From the NCBI RefSeq assembly GCF_003590095.1, contig NC_039500.1:4216001-4280000 (forward strand): a stretch of 64,000 nt of DNA, read 5' to 3'. Each line of letters begins with the position of its first letter. The stretch's first letter is position 1. Shown here in pieces: positions 1 through 11,070 of the stretch. The notes below the pieces were generated by a model. It was not told the DNA's origin and ran no database searches. It saw only the letters and a list, made by a program, of their open reading frames with translations. The DNA is from Trichoplusia ni (lineage: Eukaryota > Arthropoda > Insecta > Lepidoptera > Noctuidae). The translations under genes and the position numbers were made by a program.

Positions 1-2014
1 TCGTTGGATCTTTAATAATGAACTTTCTATAATTTTTCGTATTAATAACCTGATCTTGAATCGCTAAAATAAATCCTTCAGTTTCGGGGAATAGACTACC
101 TACTTTTAACCATTTATTAGAAGCTATTGTATCTACATGGGGTTGTTCAAGATCATGAGGGTGCCTGCCGTGTAATACCTTTCTCTTCCAGGTATCCATT
201 TTTTGTGTCTGAGGATCGGAATTACAGATATTTAGGACGTCGTCGGTTTGATCGTTTAGATTCAGAGGAGAGTAACTGTCATCATTTTGGGCTATTGCTT
301 TATGGATATCACTAGTTTCAGATTTTGTAAGGAAAAATGATTTTAATCTACTAATTTGCTTCTGCCATAGATGATGGATGTCAATTAGGCCTCTTCCGCC
401 ATCTTGTCTCTTGATGGTTAATCTTTCTATGGCAGATTTTGGATGTAAATTATTGTGTTTTGTAAGCGTGGTTCGTGTAGTTCTTTCTATTTGCTCTATA
501 TCTGTTTTAGACCATTTAATTACTCCGAATGAGTAAGTTAAAATTGGTATTGCATATGTGTTTATTGCTTTAATAAGATTTTTTCCTGCTAGATGACTTC
601 TGCATAATGCATTTACTCTCCTTCTATATTCGGTATCCAATGTGTTTTTAATGGCTGTATGATCAAGACCTCTTAGTTGTTTATATCCTAAATACTTATA
701 TAAATCCGTAGGCTCCATGGCGGTTATACAATCGGCAGTGTTAACTAGATAGTCACCGGGTTTGATCTTGCCTCTTACAATATGTAGTGTTTTACACTTA
801 TCTAAACCAAACTGCATGTTAATATCTTTACTAAATAATGTTCTGGTATCTATTAATTTTTTCATATCTGTTTCAGATTTTGAATACAATTTAATGTCAT
901 CCATATAAATTAGATGTGAGATAACAACGTCATGTGTATCATGTCTGAGGCAATACCCAACCCGGCTTCGATGTAACATAGAGGACAAAGGGTTCAGCGC
1001 GAGACAGAACCATAGGGGACTCAAGGAGTCACCTTGGTAGATACCTTTCCGAATAGATATTTGCCTGCTAATAATGGTGTCGCGGTTATAATTTAATTGT
1101 AATGTAGTTTTCCATCGAGTCATTATACTGCTTAAGAATTCTATAAGTTTAGAGTTAATTCTATAGATCTGTAAAATTTTAATTAGCCAAGAGTGGGGAA
1201 TACTGTCAAAAGCTTTCTGGTAATCTATATAAGTACAATGAAGATTCCTACTTTTTGTAGATGCATGTTTATGGATTACGGAGTCGATGATCAACTGTTC
1301 CTTACATCCCATATGGTTCCGCCTACACCCCTTTTGTTCCTCTGCTATAATATTGTGTTGTTCAATATGACTGTTAATTTTTAAAGTAATTACTGAAGTT
1401 AATATTTTATAAACTGTGGGAAGGCAAGTAATCGGTCTATATTGCGAAGGTTCTGCTGAGTGTTTACCTTTTGGTAGCATATATGTTACTCCTGTTGCTA
1501 AAAAATCCGGTATTATCTGTTTTCCTAATACTATATCTGTTAAATTCTTTGCTAAACTTCCGTGTATTGAAACTAATTTCTTATACCAATAGTTATGTAT
1601 TTTGTCAACCCCTGGGGATTTCCAATTATGAAGCCTACTTGTAACATTTAAAACATCTGTTTCGGTAACCTCAGCAAAACTCATTTCTTCTATCGCAAGC
1701 CACTTAGCCTCCTCTTCATTAATCCACTCTGCGTTTTCGTTATACTGTACTTGCTCTTCCCATATTCTAGACCAAAATGTTTCCAGCGACTCTTTCGTTG
1801 GCAACTCGAGATTACTCTGAGAGATAGTCTCTGCTTGTGGTTTTAATAAATTTCTATAAAACATTTTTTCATTATTACTAAATACTATATTATCATTCTT
1901 ACGCTGCTGTGCTTTTTTGTATCTCTTTAATCTATGGACTTTAAGCGCAAGTTTCTGTTTCAAAGTATCTAAAAATTCTTCCGGTTTCCTATTATTATCT
2001 TTTGAATATTGCTT
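1..2014 (-). CDS. reverse transcriptase frame of Dong/R4-like LINE, partial
   Basis: This open frame reads from about 2014 down to the window edge, roughly 670 codons with no stop that I could find. It carries the reverse transcriptase that copies the element's RNA at a nicked chromosomal target. Visible in order: a WKSPGVDKI block near 1620, YRPITCLP near 1430, the catalytic IDYQKAFDS near 1205-1230, QGDSLSP near 1016-1036, and the YMDD catalytic pair at 896-907. After the thumb come HPKSAIERL and RQDGGRGLIDI blocks near 375-440, then LFPETEGF near 80. These blocks are typical of the R2/R4 group of RLE-type LINEs. The CCHC finger and endonuclease would follow off the edge. The frame is offset by one base from the preceding ORF, and the two overlap by about 20 nt. 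It has no evident start of its own. Confidence 0.85.
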
Positions 2015-3209
2015 CTACTCTTTTAATAACTTTCCTTGATCTATTATTATTAATAAACTGTGTTAGCCTACCACAATCTGCTCTCAGCTTCTCTATGTCC
2101 CTCTCTAATCTAACTTGCCACGCCGGTTTATTATGATGCTTTGATCTAGTATTTCCTAAGTAATCGGTGATTTTATAACCTAATTCTTCAGAAATTGCAA
2201 GAGCTGTGCAGTATATGATTGTATTTAAATCTATCAATTGAGTATCCTCCGAAATAATGTTACCTAATATATTATTGTTAAATACTGACACTAATTGCAC
2301 AAGTTTGGGACTGTATTTAAGTTTAGGTAACCTTGGCCGGGACTCTGGATCCATTCCAGAATAAAGTACTAGGGTTGTTCTAAACTTTTCTAGTATATTC
2401 GCAGTCCATGAGTCTGGTAATGGATCAGGTTCAGCCAAGGTATGTATATCGTTTTCTATAGTTATTGTTAAGGATTCTGTCTGTGTACCAATATCTGTTG
2501 CTAAATTATTTTGGGTTTGAGTGTTTATGAGGTGTTGACTAAACGGGTCGTGTGAAAAAACATTTACATCTTGATTTTGAACATCTGATAATGTATTAGC
2601 ATTAGTATTTTCTTCTAATTGCGCTCGGACCTCTTCTTTAAGCCTATCTAACTCTACTTGGGGTATCAATTTATTTCTAACTATTGTTCTTCTTTGGTCT
2701 GAGATTCTCTGTTCAGATACGTTAATTTCCGGGTATTTTTGTGAGAAAAGTTCGTGAAGTAGCTTACGGTAAATGGTCATGTCTGTTTCTAATTTCGTTA
2801 TGTAATAGTACGTACGCATGATAAAAAGGTTCACTTCTTTACTCCATCTCATGCGTACTCTAGGTTTGCCAGCCTTGGTGGACGCGGGCAAAAAGGTATT
2901 CACCTCCCGCGCAACATTCAAGGTAGGCGTAGGGATAGCTGTATTACTAATAGGTGAAGATGACAAAGAGGGTGTGTAAGATACTGTACTAGGGCTAAAT
3001 GGTTCTATTGGACTATTTGTCCTGTCTGTCAGTCGGTCAATTTCGTCGAAGGGATCGGCTGTAGTATCCTTATCGGTGGGAGCCCGCCTGCTCAACTCCT
3101 CACCGCTGACGGTTCGCATGCTGAGACACCCAGCGTCAGCTCCAGGTGTGCCCCGGCGATCGCCCCCGGGCAGCGGTCCTATACGATTCCTCTTTGAACG
3201 AGTCTCCAT
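1995..3209 (-). CDS. N-terminal ORF of Dong/R4-like LINE
   Basis: This 404-residue ORF starts with ATG at 3209 and stops with TAA at 1997-1995. The first 110 residues are polar and rich in S, T and P. Residues about 115-190 form a basic block beginning RVRMRWSKEVNLFIMRTYYY and containing an EQRISDQRR segment, which looks like the N-terminal DNA- or RNA-binding region found next to R4-type RTs; a Myb/SANT-like fold is possible. The C-terminus ends in a basic RVEAIFKR. The RT frame continues in the next frame. One extra base in the A4 run at 2000-2003 would be enough to separate a formerly single ORF, but a genuine two-ORF layout or programmed shift cannot be excluded. It is not a host gene. 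Confidence 0.7.
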   Translation of the reverse strand: METRSKRNRIGPLPGGDRRGTPGADAGCLSMRTVSGEELSRRAPTDKDTTADPFDEIDRLTDRTNSPIEPFSPSTVSYTPSLSSSPISNTAIPTPTLNVAREVNTFLPASTKAGKPRVRMRWSKEVNLFIMRTYYYITKLETDMTIYRKLLHELFSQKYPEINVSEQRISDQRRTIVRNKLIPQVELDRLKEEVRAQLEENTNANTLSDVQNQDVNVFSHDPFSQHLINTQTQNNLATDIGTQTESLTITIENDIHTLAEPDPLPDSWTANILEKFRTTLVLYSGMDPESRPRLPKLKYSPKLVQLVSVFNNNILGNIISEDTQLIDLNTIIYCTALAISEELGYKITDYLGNTRSKHHNKPAWQVRLERDIEKLRADCGRLTQFINNNRSRKVIKRVEAIFKR

Positions 3210-3321
3210 GTTGAATGGGTTACCAGAGCCACGTTAGCCACGACAGTAATTTCTCATTCGCGTGTCCACCCCCCACGTGATTAGATGGTCAATCAGGACG
3301 TGTGGCTGGATTTTAGGGGGC

Positions 3322-3340
3322 TTATTATTATTATTATTAT
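3322..3340. repeat. (TTA)n microsatellite inside the LINE leader
   Basis: This is a perfect run of about six TTA units. It matches the TAA target type of Dong elements and lies 113 bp upstream (element sense) of the ORF start. It may be an internal leader tract, or it may mark the true 5' end, with 3341-4121 then belonging to another insertion. Confidence 0.85.
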
Positions 3341-4121
3341 TTGTATCTCTTTTAATTCACGGGTTAACTTCATGGGAAGAGACCCGGTCCTTTTTAAAGG
3401 CGTACACGGGGACACAGGTCCAACGCGCAGAGGCCTTCTTGAGAACTTTAATCTACAATGTGATGGGGCATCTACTAGGGATCATTCACCTCCGCTCTAT
3501 GGGAGAACAGACATGAAGAATCCAAAATAGATGCAAAACTATTGCAAGTATGTATGTAAAAATAATTAGGCTATTATAAAATGAGGCATGTTGTGTGGAC
3601 CAGTTCCTTAGATAATTCGGAGAACTATGGCACCTGCCTTTTTACACATGGTAATGCAAAACAAATTGGCAGGCGGTGACTCGCCGCTCACTAGATGGGC
3701 CCCCTATGATACCGTCACGATTGACAGCAGGTGGGCAACACCAGTGCGAGCGGCTAGGGGTGTAGAGAGGTGCGACACCGATTTCACCATCGCGGGTCAC
3801 GGACCCGGAGCGGGTTTCCTCGTTATTACGCCATTAGACACTTCCACCCCCGAGCATATAGCTCTAGCGACCCCTCTCTAGCCAGCCAGTTAAGGCAAGA
3901 AAGAGCTGGGAGTCCCCATAAAGAGTGACCCCCTGGGGCATTCAGGTTCCGTTGTGTCGCTACTCACAAACAGCTCGCCACAAGCTGCCCTGCGGATGTA
4001 TGCTCCTACATAGACCTTCAGATACATTTTTTATTTATATCTCAAGGTTTGAAAAAGCATACTAATATGCCCTCTGGTCTTGCGTTATTCCCATGATGAG
4101 ATAACGACTCGCCCCGAGGGG

Positions 4122-4140
4122 TTATTATTATTATTATTAT
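4122..4140. repeat. (TTA)n microsatellite at LINE insertion border
   Basis: This is a perfect run of about six TTA units immediately right of the LINE leader and 96 bp into the Pol III subunit intron. It is the probable TAA-repeat target into which the element inserted. Confidence 0.85.
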
Positions 4141-4236
4141 GAATGACTCAATACATGAATGAAGTGAACAAATCCAAAGTTTGTTAGAGACCCGTTCCTA
4201 TGGTAGATTTCCTGAAAATCTGTTTAGAATAGTGAC

Positions 4237-7200
4237 CTGAAGATCTGCTTCCCGGTCCAGAGCAGTCTGGGCTTGAGTATGGCGGGCGGCGGCAGGCGCA
4301 GCGGCAGCGCGGCGTCGGGCCCGGCCAGCAGGCACGCCGCCAGCTGCGCCGCCTCGCCGCGCGACAGGAACGTGTCGCGCTGCGTCAGCAGGTAGCCGCC
4401 CGTGATGAAGTCCTGCGTGGCCGCGATCAGCAGCTCGCCGTTACGCGGCGTCACCAGGTTCGACTTGTTCTGACGGACAAACACCGAGTTAATCGTGATA
4501 AATTTGAAATAACAAATATAGACCAAAAGAGCTAGAGGATTTAAAAAATCTTATCAAAATCGGTACAGTTGTATAATTGTAAATTGCATTGTGATCAGGT
4601 TTGAAGCTACGCTGAAAATTTCAGCCAGCTACCTTATCGGGCAGCGCCTCAAAATTGAGTTACAAAAATCGAACCGGAAGTACAAACAAACATACAAATA
4701 ACAAACTGAGTTTATAATAACGCGGGGAAAATGTCTTAAGTTTCAAACTATAACTTGCTTAGCAACAGAAACACATCTCGGACGGATAGACAGCGGGGCC
4801 TTACAAATAGGATTCTGCTTTAATCTTCGATACGACACCTTAAAAATTACTCATACATCCGCTTTATGCGTCATGCTGCCTTACTCAATCAATTTTCCCA
4901 AATTTCCTTCTCTTTTCTTACATTCAAATACAACAACAACAGTCAATACACATGACTACTTACCCCCATAAGTATGAGCGCCTCGGCCCGCGCCTCCTCC
5001 GTCTGCGGCAGATGCATGTTCATCTCATCACCGTCGAAATCAGCGTTGTATGGTGTACATACGCACTCGTTGAACCTATAGAAGATCAGATGGTAAGAGC
5101 AATAACTAATATGAGTTTTAAATACTACTAATATTAGTATCTAAAAACACACACAAACCCATACTTACACCGTCCTCACAAACACAAGATTAATATTCAT
5201 TTTGACTTTGATATTTAATTAGAGTAATACTTAGAAAAAAATATAATACACACTGAAAAGCACAGAACAGAAACATAATTTTTAAACAACTAATTATCTG
5301 AAACTTAGGCTAGTTAGTAATTATGAAATCAAAAAAAAAACTGTAAATAGAAAAGATATCATCACTTTTATATGTCATATCTTCAGCTAGCTGGAGTCAA
5401 CATTTCCTAGCTGGCTACCATGACAAGAAACCTCGAAACAAACTCAGGGATCATCGCTTCTTTTAAAGTCCAGACAATGTAGTTTTCTTCAAAAGTTGTA
5501 GTTTTAAGTGTTGTTAGTGTCAGTACCTGAAGGTCCTCTGCGGCTGCACCTTGGCGCGGTGGCACATGATGGACAGCTTGTGCAGCGAGGGCTGGCGGTT
5601 GAACAGCACCACGTCGCCGTCCACCAGGTGGCGCTCCACCACGTCGCCGCACTGAGCACGACACAACGATACACAAACAACTCAGTCATTCTCAGATACA
5701 AAGTTATAGTTCGGTTCATAAGGTTTTGTATTTTTTAAGCCATATTTTGTATATCCCAGCAAATTTGAACTATCGACTTCAAGAGGAGATCGCAATATCA
5801 AATAAGTCTAAAAAAAACCCCCTTTAAAAACACGCGGCCTATTGTATTCGCGATTCTATCCAGAGCAAATACTGGGTCATTTTACCCAATATAAATCCAA
5901 AATAATTATCTGCACTCTCACTACAGAAAAAAAAAAGCTAACACCACCCCGAAGAAGTATCTAAAATACACACTTGGACAATATGTTCTGGGAAAGTTCA
6001 TGAACAAAGGTGAGTTTAACCCAAAGTTGGGTTCTCTTACGGCAAACCTCAAGGAAGTACCTTAAGTTCCTGCGCTATCTTCTCCCTGTTTCCGTACTTC
6101 AGGTACTTCTTGTGTTTCAGGCCGCGCTGCTGCACGTAGTTGGCGCCAGGGTGCAGGTCTGGCCCGTTGCAGACCAGCTTGCGCAGCCACTGCAGGTTGG
6201 CCGGGAACACCCGCTCCGGGTATGTGAGGATCTTGGCGACATGGACTGGTACTCCCACCTATAGGAAGGGAGAATCGAAAAGTTCATATATCATCTGATG
6301 ATGCTAGTAGAAACCGAGTGGTATAATTCAGCAGGAAAAACACACTGTGAGCGACGTATTGTGAGTTTGATCCACGCGTCGGACAAACATTTGTACAACC
6401 ACTTGTTCTGAATATGGGGGTGTTTGAATGTTTTTGAAACCATCCGAGACACAAGGGTTAAATCCCTTATGTCGCGTAAGTTCTAAATCCAAAATAGATT
6501 GCAAGAGTTCAATGATTTAGAATCAATCAGCTGCAATCTGATGCGATAGGCCTCCAGGGCTCCACAGCCCATGTAACTGGGTACCTCTAGCCAAGTAACA
6601 CTCAACCGAAATATTGCCGTCATTTTAGTTGTACCTCTTGGATCTGCAGGTTGGGGTCCGGCGAGATGACAGTCCGGCTTGAGAAGTCCACGCGCTTGCC
6701 AGAGAGGTTCCCTCGGAAGCGACCCTGCTTGCCCTTCAGCCGCTGCACCAGCCCGCGACCAGGCTTCTTAGGCTAGTAGAAATAATAATGTCTAAATTAT
6801 CAAATAATTATAACTAATGAGAACATTATTTTTGATGACCACAGAAGCACAAAGGATAAAAAAATAGAGGTAACATTGATCATCTTAAACCTCAAAACGT
6901 ACATATTCCAAATAATAACAGCAATTAACAAAACAAACCTTGTTTCAACGCAATAGAGCTCAAATTCTCCTGACAAAAATCCTATGAACTGATAACAACA
7001 GCTAACAAAAAACAACCCTTTTATTAGAGCAGTAAAGTACAAATTCCTCCGGCAAAATGACAGACAGGTAAATATTCCTATACCTGCATGGACAGCGGTA
7101 TCCCGGACATCTCGCTGTTGATGTATAGCGCGGCGTGCAGCTGCAGGTAGTCCCAGTCCTCCTGCACCAGCTCGCTCTTGCCGCCGCTCGCGATGTGGCG

Positions 7201-10200
7201 GGAGATCACGTCGTTGATGAGCAGGATCTCTGACTGCTTCATCGTTAGATCGTCTTCGTTGCTGTTTTATTACATATATTAGTAATCTGTTTAAACTGCT
7301 GTAGATGATTTTTGTTGGAGTGTTATTGAGTTATCAGTTAAGTAATACACTTCAACACTACAACTTAGACTAAGTTTGGTATCACACATTGGAACCTTGA
7401 CTATTATTATTCTTTAAAAAAATAACATCTCTCGCAGTAAGGAATTGCAACACTGAATCAACACTGGCAACATGTATTAGTATTAAATTGCTGTTTGGGA
7501 CAAATGTTTATGAGCAGAATAAATGCTTTTTTTGTCAAACCTGCAATATGAATGTAAACCTGGGGGATACTAGCATTATTTCCATTGTAATGACGACTTT
7601 TGCTTTTAGAAAATCTATACTATCACCATGAAAATTAATCTTTCGCTATCCAAGACTTACGTGCCAGCCTTTATCTCGGAGACCACACTGGGTCTGATGC
7701 AGAGGGGCGGTACCGGCAGCCGCGTGAGGATCAGGTCCTCAGGCCGCGACAACTTCGGATTCATGCCCAGCAGGGCGATGTCCTCGTCAGGTATGCGACG
7801 GAACAAATTCAGTACCTAGAAACAAAAATACTAACAATTAAAGGAGGCAAATCATGAAATTTAACTAAACTAAAAAAAAAATACACTTATTTTCTATAAT
7901 TATAATGGCAGTTATTTTGGAGAAAAAGTATTTGGGAAGTGGTCATAGCTTGTATCCTTTAAATAGTAAAGATACCCACCTCCAACGGACTCATTTCAAT
8001 AATAAGCCCACTGTTGATCATGGATGCCAACTCCTTGTTAGATTCCTTTGCTTCATGGAAGTCCTTGAGCACCCGCTTCACTAACGGGTCCGTAGGTTTC
8101 TTAGCCCTGTACTTCTCGTGAACTATCTTCAATATCCCGGCTGAACTCTTCTTCACCATGCCATTTAAGGACTCGCAGTATGGACACTTGCTACAGGTCT
8201 TGGCTTTTTTCAGGACAGCAGCTCGGAGATTCTTCTTGTGCAAGTAGGAGAGCTCCGGATTCATGAATTTTCGCCGAAATGATTTCTTTAATGGTTCTGC
8301 TAACATAACTTTTGCACAAACCTGGTAAAAAAAAAGTTGCAATATATCTTGAAAATATAATTCATAAAAATTTATTATTGGTACAGAATAACTCAGTGAG
8401 AACTTACTTTACAAATTGTCTGCAGTATAGTGATGATGGATCTGAAGTAGCCAACATGGAAGACGGGGAGAGCCAGCTCTATGTACCCGTAGTGCCCAAC
8501 ACACTCGGCCAAACCCAGCCCACATGTCTCACAGTTGGCATCCTTTTGGTTTGTACCCTAGAATTCAATACATGATTAAATGTTGCTCAGGTTTATACAA
8601 AACATAGACAAAAATATATTTAAAATTATTATGGCAGCTTATCATTAAAAAAAATAGCATATCTTTTAATGGTAATAAGTGTAACGTGGTGATTATTGAT
8701 TTATTGAGGGTTTATAAAGAAATGAGTAACGGTCCATGTTGGATACGGAAACTATATATATTTAGTACACAAGTTTTACACTAGGTGTCTTTTACCACAG
8801 ATAACAGAATACTCTTATAGTCTATACTTTACATCTCCCTTTCTTTGTAAACTAAAAACATTGTTTTCTAAACATACTATTATATTAATACTTAACTAAT
8901 TACCTATAATCATAAATTGCACAGCACAACATAATATAACTTATAAAATAATATTTAATAACTAATTTGAGTATTGTTAAAGATCAAGTCTATTTACTGG
9001 TTTAATTATTCTACCAAATCTTGATGTTCTTAGTGCTGTCGCTGGTTGAGCCATGTCTGACTTCTGCGAATGATTAGAAGTGTTTGGTGACGAGCTTGTT
9101 GATGCTGGGAGTGACTTAGGAACAGCTGGTGATTGTTCTTGTGCTGGAACCTGTTGTACTGCTGGTTCATCTGTGTATTTAGTTTCAGGGACTACCACTC
9201 TGTTGCTAGTAATGTCTGCTTGTGTCTTGTGCAGATGACTGAAGTTTCTACGTAGGATTTGGCCTTGATCAGTTTGAATGATTACGGATCTCGGTAGACC
9301 TTCAGGCTTTTCTATCACTCTGGCCCCTTCCCAGTGGCGATGAGCAACTTTGTGTCTGACTTTTTCATTAATTTCAAAATGGTCTGGTCTTTTAGTGTGC
9401 TTATTACTGTAAATGGCTTGTTGTTCTCTTAATCGTTTTAGTTCAGCTGTGACGCCTTGCATTATTTTTGGTTTCAGGTTACTGTCTTTTATAGGTAATG
9501 GAGATCTGGTTATTCTGCTGTATAGCCGTTGGTTCGGTGAACCTAAAATATCATTTCTTGGTGTATTTCTCCAGTTTAATAAAGCTAGTTGAACGTCGGA
9601 CTTGTCAATCCTACATTTTTTCAATATGTTCTTGGCTACTTGAACTGCTTTTTCGGCGAGCCCGTTGCCTTGATGGTGATGTGGACTGGATGTGACATGG
9701 TTAAATTTCCACTCTTTTTGAAAGATTTTGAATTCTCTAGACATGTATTGTGTTCCATTGTCAGTTTGTAGCTCTTCGGGTATTCCATGTACAGCAAACC
9801 ATCTTTTCAGTTGTTCTATAACTTCATATGAAGACTGACCTTTTAGCTGTTGAAAATCTAAATAACCAGAGTAGCTGTCACAGATTACAAGGTAAGTTTT
9901 TCCTTTTAATTCAAATAGATCAGATGCAACTATTTGCCATGGAAGTGTAGGAATCTTTTTAATTAGCACTATATCTTTAATATTGTCTTTTTGTGTTTGT
10001 TCACAGACAGAGCAGGTTTTAACTAGTTTTATGATATCATATTGTCCCTTCCAGTAGAGAATTTGTCGTGCTCTTCTTAAACAGCTGTGTATACCTGCAT
10101 GTCCTTGATGAATATTCTTTAGCATTTTAGGGATCTGTGATTTTGGTACTACAATTTTATTTCCTTTGAAAATTATTCCTTTGTGATAACTCAATTCTTC

Positions 10201-11070
10201 TTTAAAGTTAAAATAGTGTTGTAGTTCTGTGGGAAGTTCATTGACTTATTCCGGATACTGCGTCGTTCGTAGCCATTTTACAGCTTTGTCATATATTTTC
10301 TTTTATTTTGCACGTTTATTAGCAATTCTGACACCATGTAACGTGGTGATTATTGATTTATTGAGGGTTTATAAAGAAATGAGTAACGGTCCATGTTGGA
10401 TACGGAAACTATATATATTTAGTACACAAGTTTTACACTAGGTGTCTTTTACCACAGATAACAGAATACTCTTATAGTCTATACTTTACAATAAGTATGA
10501 ATAAAAAAATTAAAAATACTTTGGATTTGAAGAAAATTATGATGTGACACTGCATGGCACAGGTTACCATCATCCCTCTCCCCTATTTAAAACCCAAACA
10601 ACACATTCAATGGTCATACTCTGCTCAAATATAAAATTTAGAAAGCTCGAAAGATCCTTCTCCCTGAATCATGTCCTTACCATTCTCCGGTCCAGCACTC
10701 CGTAGGCGGCCGGCACCCGCTGTCCATCCTGAGCGTATAGGTTCTTTGTGATGACCTGGATGTGCGCCGCCTGCTGGATAGCTGACGCGCTGTCCACATT
10801 GAATGTCACATGAGATCTGCAAAACATTCACATATGATTCATTAAAACATCAAAAATGTTTTAAATGTAGCCTTTTTAACTAACAAAAAAATATCCCTGA
10901 GAAAGAAAATACGGCTTCTATAATAATAAACACATTTTTAATTACTTTTTGCTTGTAAATAAACCTAAAATTCATTTTAACATTATTTTTAAAACCATAT
11001 GATGAAGTAAACATAACCTTACTTACATCTTTCTCCCTACATAGGTCTCTCGATACTGTTCCTTCGGCAT
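4237..11070 (-). CDS. Polr3A: RNA polymerase III largest subunit (RPC1/POLR3A), first 11 coding exons
   Basis: This encodes the catalytic largest subunit of nuclear RNA polymerase III, which makes tRNA, 5S and U6 RNA. Exons: 11027-11070, 10681-10816, 8408-8557, 7980-8321, 7661-7815, 7084-7261, 6635-6772, 6061-6258, 5527-5651, 4964-5075 and 4237-4469. All have GT-AG borders and phases that join cleanly, giving about 603 residues. The start MPKEQYRETYVG matches the family N-terminus. Visible landmarks are a CETCG...CVGHYGYIELALPVFHVGYF zinc region (exon 3), a CSKCPYC pair (exon 4), PSVVSEIKAGT-NEDDLT (exons 5-6), KGKQGRFRGNLSGKRVDFS (exon 7), NRQPSLHKLSIM (exon 9), and the metal-binding NADFDGDEMN loop with three Asp (exon 10). 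The family is about 1390 residues, so the C-terminal half must lie left of the window. Intron 2 holds an LTR element and intron 11 the Dong-like LINE, both on the gene's own strand. An upstream head-to-head neighbour is Acf1. Confidence 0.95.
4553..4710 (-). repeat. dispersed LINE-tail-like repeat in Polr3A intron 10
   Basis: The reverse complement of this stretch aligns with 42790-42942. Both carry a GCTGAAATTTTCAG core followed by GTAGCTTCAAACC and end in a variant of ACCGATTTTGA. The pair has clearly diverged, so this is an old dispersed repeat. The family is not identified with certainty; it resembles the 3' ends of insect LINEs. Confidence 0.6.
8675..8679. repeat. target site duplication ATAAG (left)
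   Basis: These five bases abut the left LTR and are repeated exactly at 10491-10495 after the right LTR. A length of 5 bp is usual for Ty3/gypsy integrases. Confidence 0.9.
8680..8833 (-). repeat. LTR (3' LTR of minus-strand element)
   Basis: 154-bp direct repeat, TG...CA ended. I read it as identical to 10337-10490. The adjacent polypurine tract at 8834-8846 (TCTCCCTTTCTTT on the plus strand) marks this as the 3' LTR. Confidence 0.93.
8977..10245 (-). CDS. integrase-only remnant of pol in the LTR element
   Basis: This open frame of about 422 codons has no ATG at its head. It follows in-frame TAA codons at 10248-10246 and 10305-10303, and codons further upstream still read as pol linker sequence. 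It carries the HHCC zinc-binding domain (paired His in HQGHAGIHS, then CSVCEQ). The DDE core follows, with Asp in VASDLFEL, Asp in QTDNGTQY and Glu in GNGLAEKAV. The C-terminal part has an LNWRNTPR block and ends in a Pro/Ser-rich tail. This integrase would join LTR DNA to the chromosome, but without the rest of gag-pol it would have to be expressed in an unusual way. It is most likely a non-functional remnant of a Ty3/gypsy polyprotein, despite an intact catalytic triad. Confidence 0.88.
   Translation of the reverse strand, partial: VNELPTELQHYFNFKEELSYHKGIIFKGNKIVVPKSQIPKMLKNIHQGHAGIHSCLRRARQILYWKGQYDIIKLVKTCSVCEQTQKDNIKDIVLIKKIPTLPWQIVASDLFELKGKTYLVICDSYSGYLDFQQLKGQSSYEVIEQLKRWFAVHGIPEELQTDNGTQYMSREFKIFQKEWKFNHVTSSPHHHQGNGLAEKAVQVAKNILKKCRIDKSDVQLALLNWRNTPRNDILGSPNQRLYSRITRSPLPIKDSNLKPKIMQGVTAELKRLREQQAIYSNKHTKRPDHFEINEKVRHKVAHRHWEGARVIEKPEGLPRSVIIQTDQGQILRRNFSHLHKTQADITSNRVVVPETKYTDEPAVQQVPAQEQSPAVPKSLPASTSSSPNTSNHSQKSDMAQPATALRTSRFGRIIKPVNRLDL
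10337..10490 (-). repeat. LTR (5' LTR of minus-strand element)
   Basis: 154-bp direct repeat, partner of 8680-8833. Next to it, at 10326-10336, lies the primer-binding site complement (TTCTGACACCA on the plus strand), so this is the 5' LTR. Confidence 0.93.
10491..10495. repeat. target site duplication ATAAG (right)
   Basis: Exact copy of the five bases at 8675-8679, directly after the terminal CA of the right LTR. Confidence 0.9.

Larger units (their letters stand above)
1..4121 (-). mobile_element. Dong/R4-like non-LTR retrotransposon, 3' part cut by window edge
   Basis: Seen: on the minus strand a 404-codon ORF is followed by an open reverse transcriptase frame that runs off the left edge. 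To the right the element ends directly at a (TTA)n tract (TAA on its own strand) at 4122-4140, inside a Pol III subunit intron. Known: Dong, first described in Bombyx mori, belongs to the R4 clade, carries a restriction-like endonuclease and inserts in TAA repeats. Inference: this is a Dong-like copy whose 5' end lies near 4121, with roughly 900 bp of untranslated leader (3210-4121). The zinc-finger and endonuclease end and the 3' TAA tail would lie left of the window. The leader has a second TAA tract at 3322-3340. I am confident of a LINE with an R4/Dong-type RT, and less sure that the leader belongs to one single element. Confidence 0.8.
8680..10490 (-). mobile_element. Ty3/gypsy-type LTR retrotransposon, internally deleted, in Polr3A intron 2
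   Basis: The element has 154-bp LTRs at 8680-8833 and 10337-10490 that I read as identical, each starting TG and ending CA. It is flanked by the 5-bp direct repeat ATAAG at 8675-8679 and 10491-10495. In element sense (minus), the 5' LTR is followed at once by TGGTGTCAGAA, a good primer-binding site for a tRNA ending TGACACCA (tRNA-Leu type). A purine tract AAAGAAAGGGAGA ends right at the 3' LTR. The 1503-bp interior encodes only the end of pol: a short linker and an integrase. Gag, protease, RT and RNase H are missing. Identical LTRs and an intact target duplication indicate a recent insertion. It shares the host gene's orientation and must be spliced out with the intron. Confidence 0.93.

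Noticed and set aside
3262..3881. Plus-strand ORFs with a Leu-rich, membrane-like stretch
   Set aside because: They lie antisense in the LINE leader; the hydrophobic run comes from GGGGGCTTATTATT and the TTA repeat. No family similarity.
4224..4526. 100-codon minus ORF as a separate small protein
   Set aside because: Its core is Polr3A exon 11; both ends are intron read-through.
10229..10441. 70-codon plus-strand ORF overlapping the LTR
   Set aside because: Antisense to the LTR element and repeated in part in the other LTR; no coding features.
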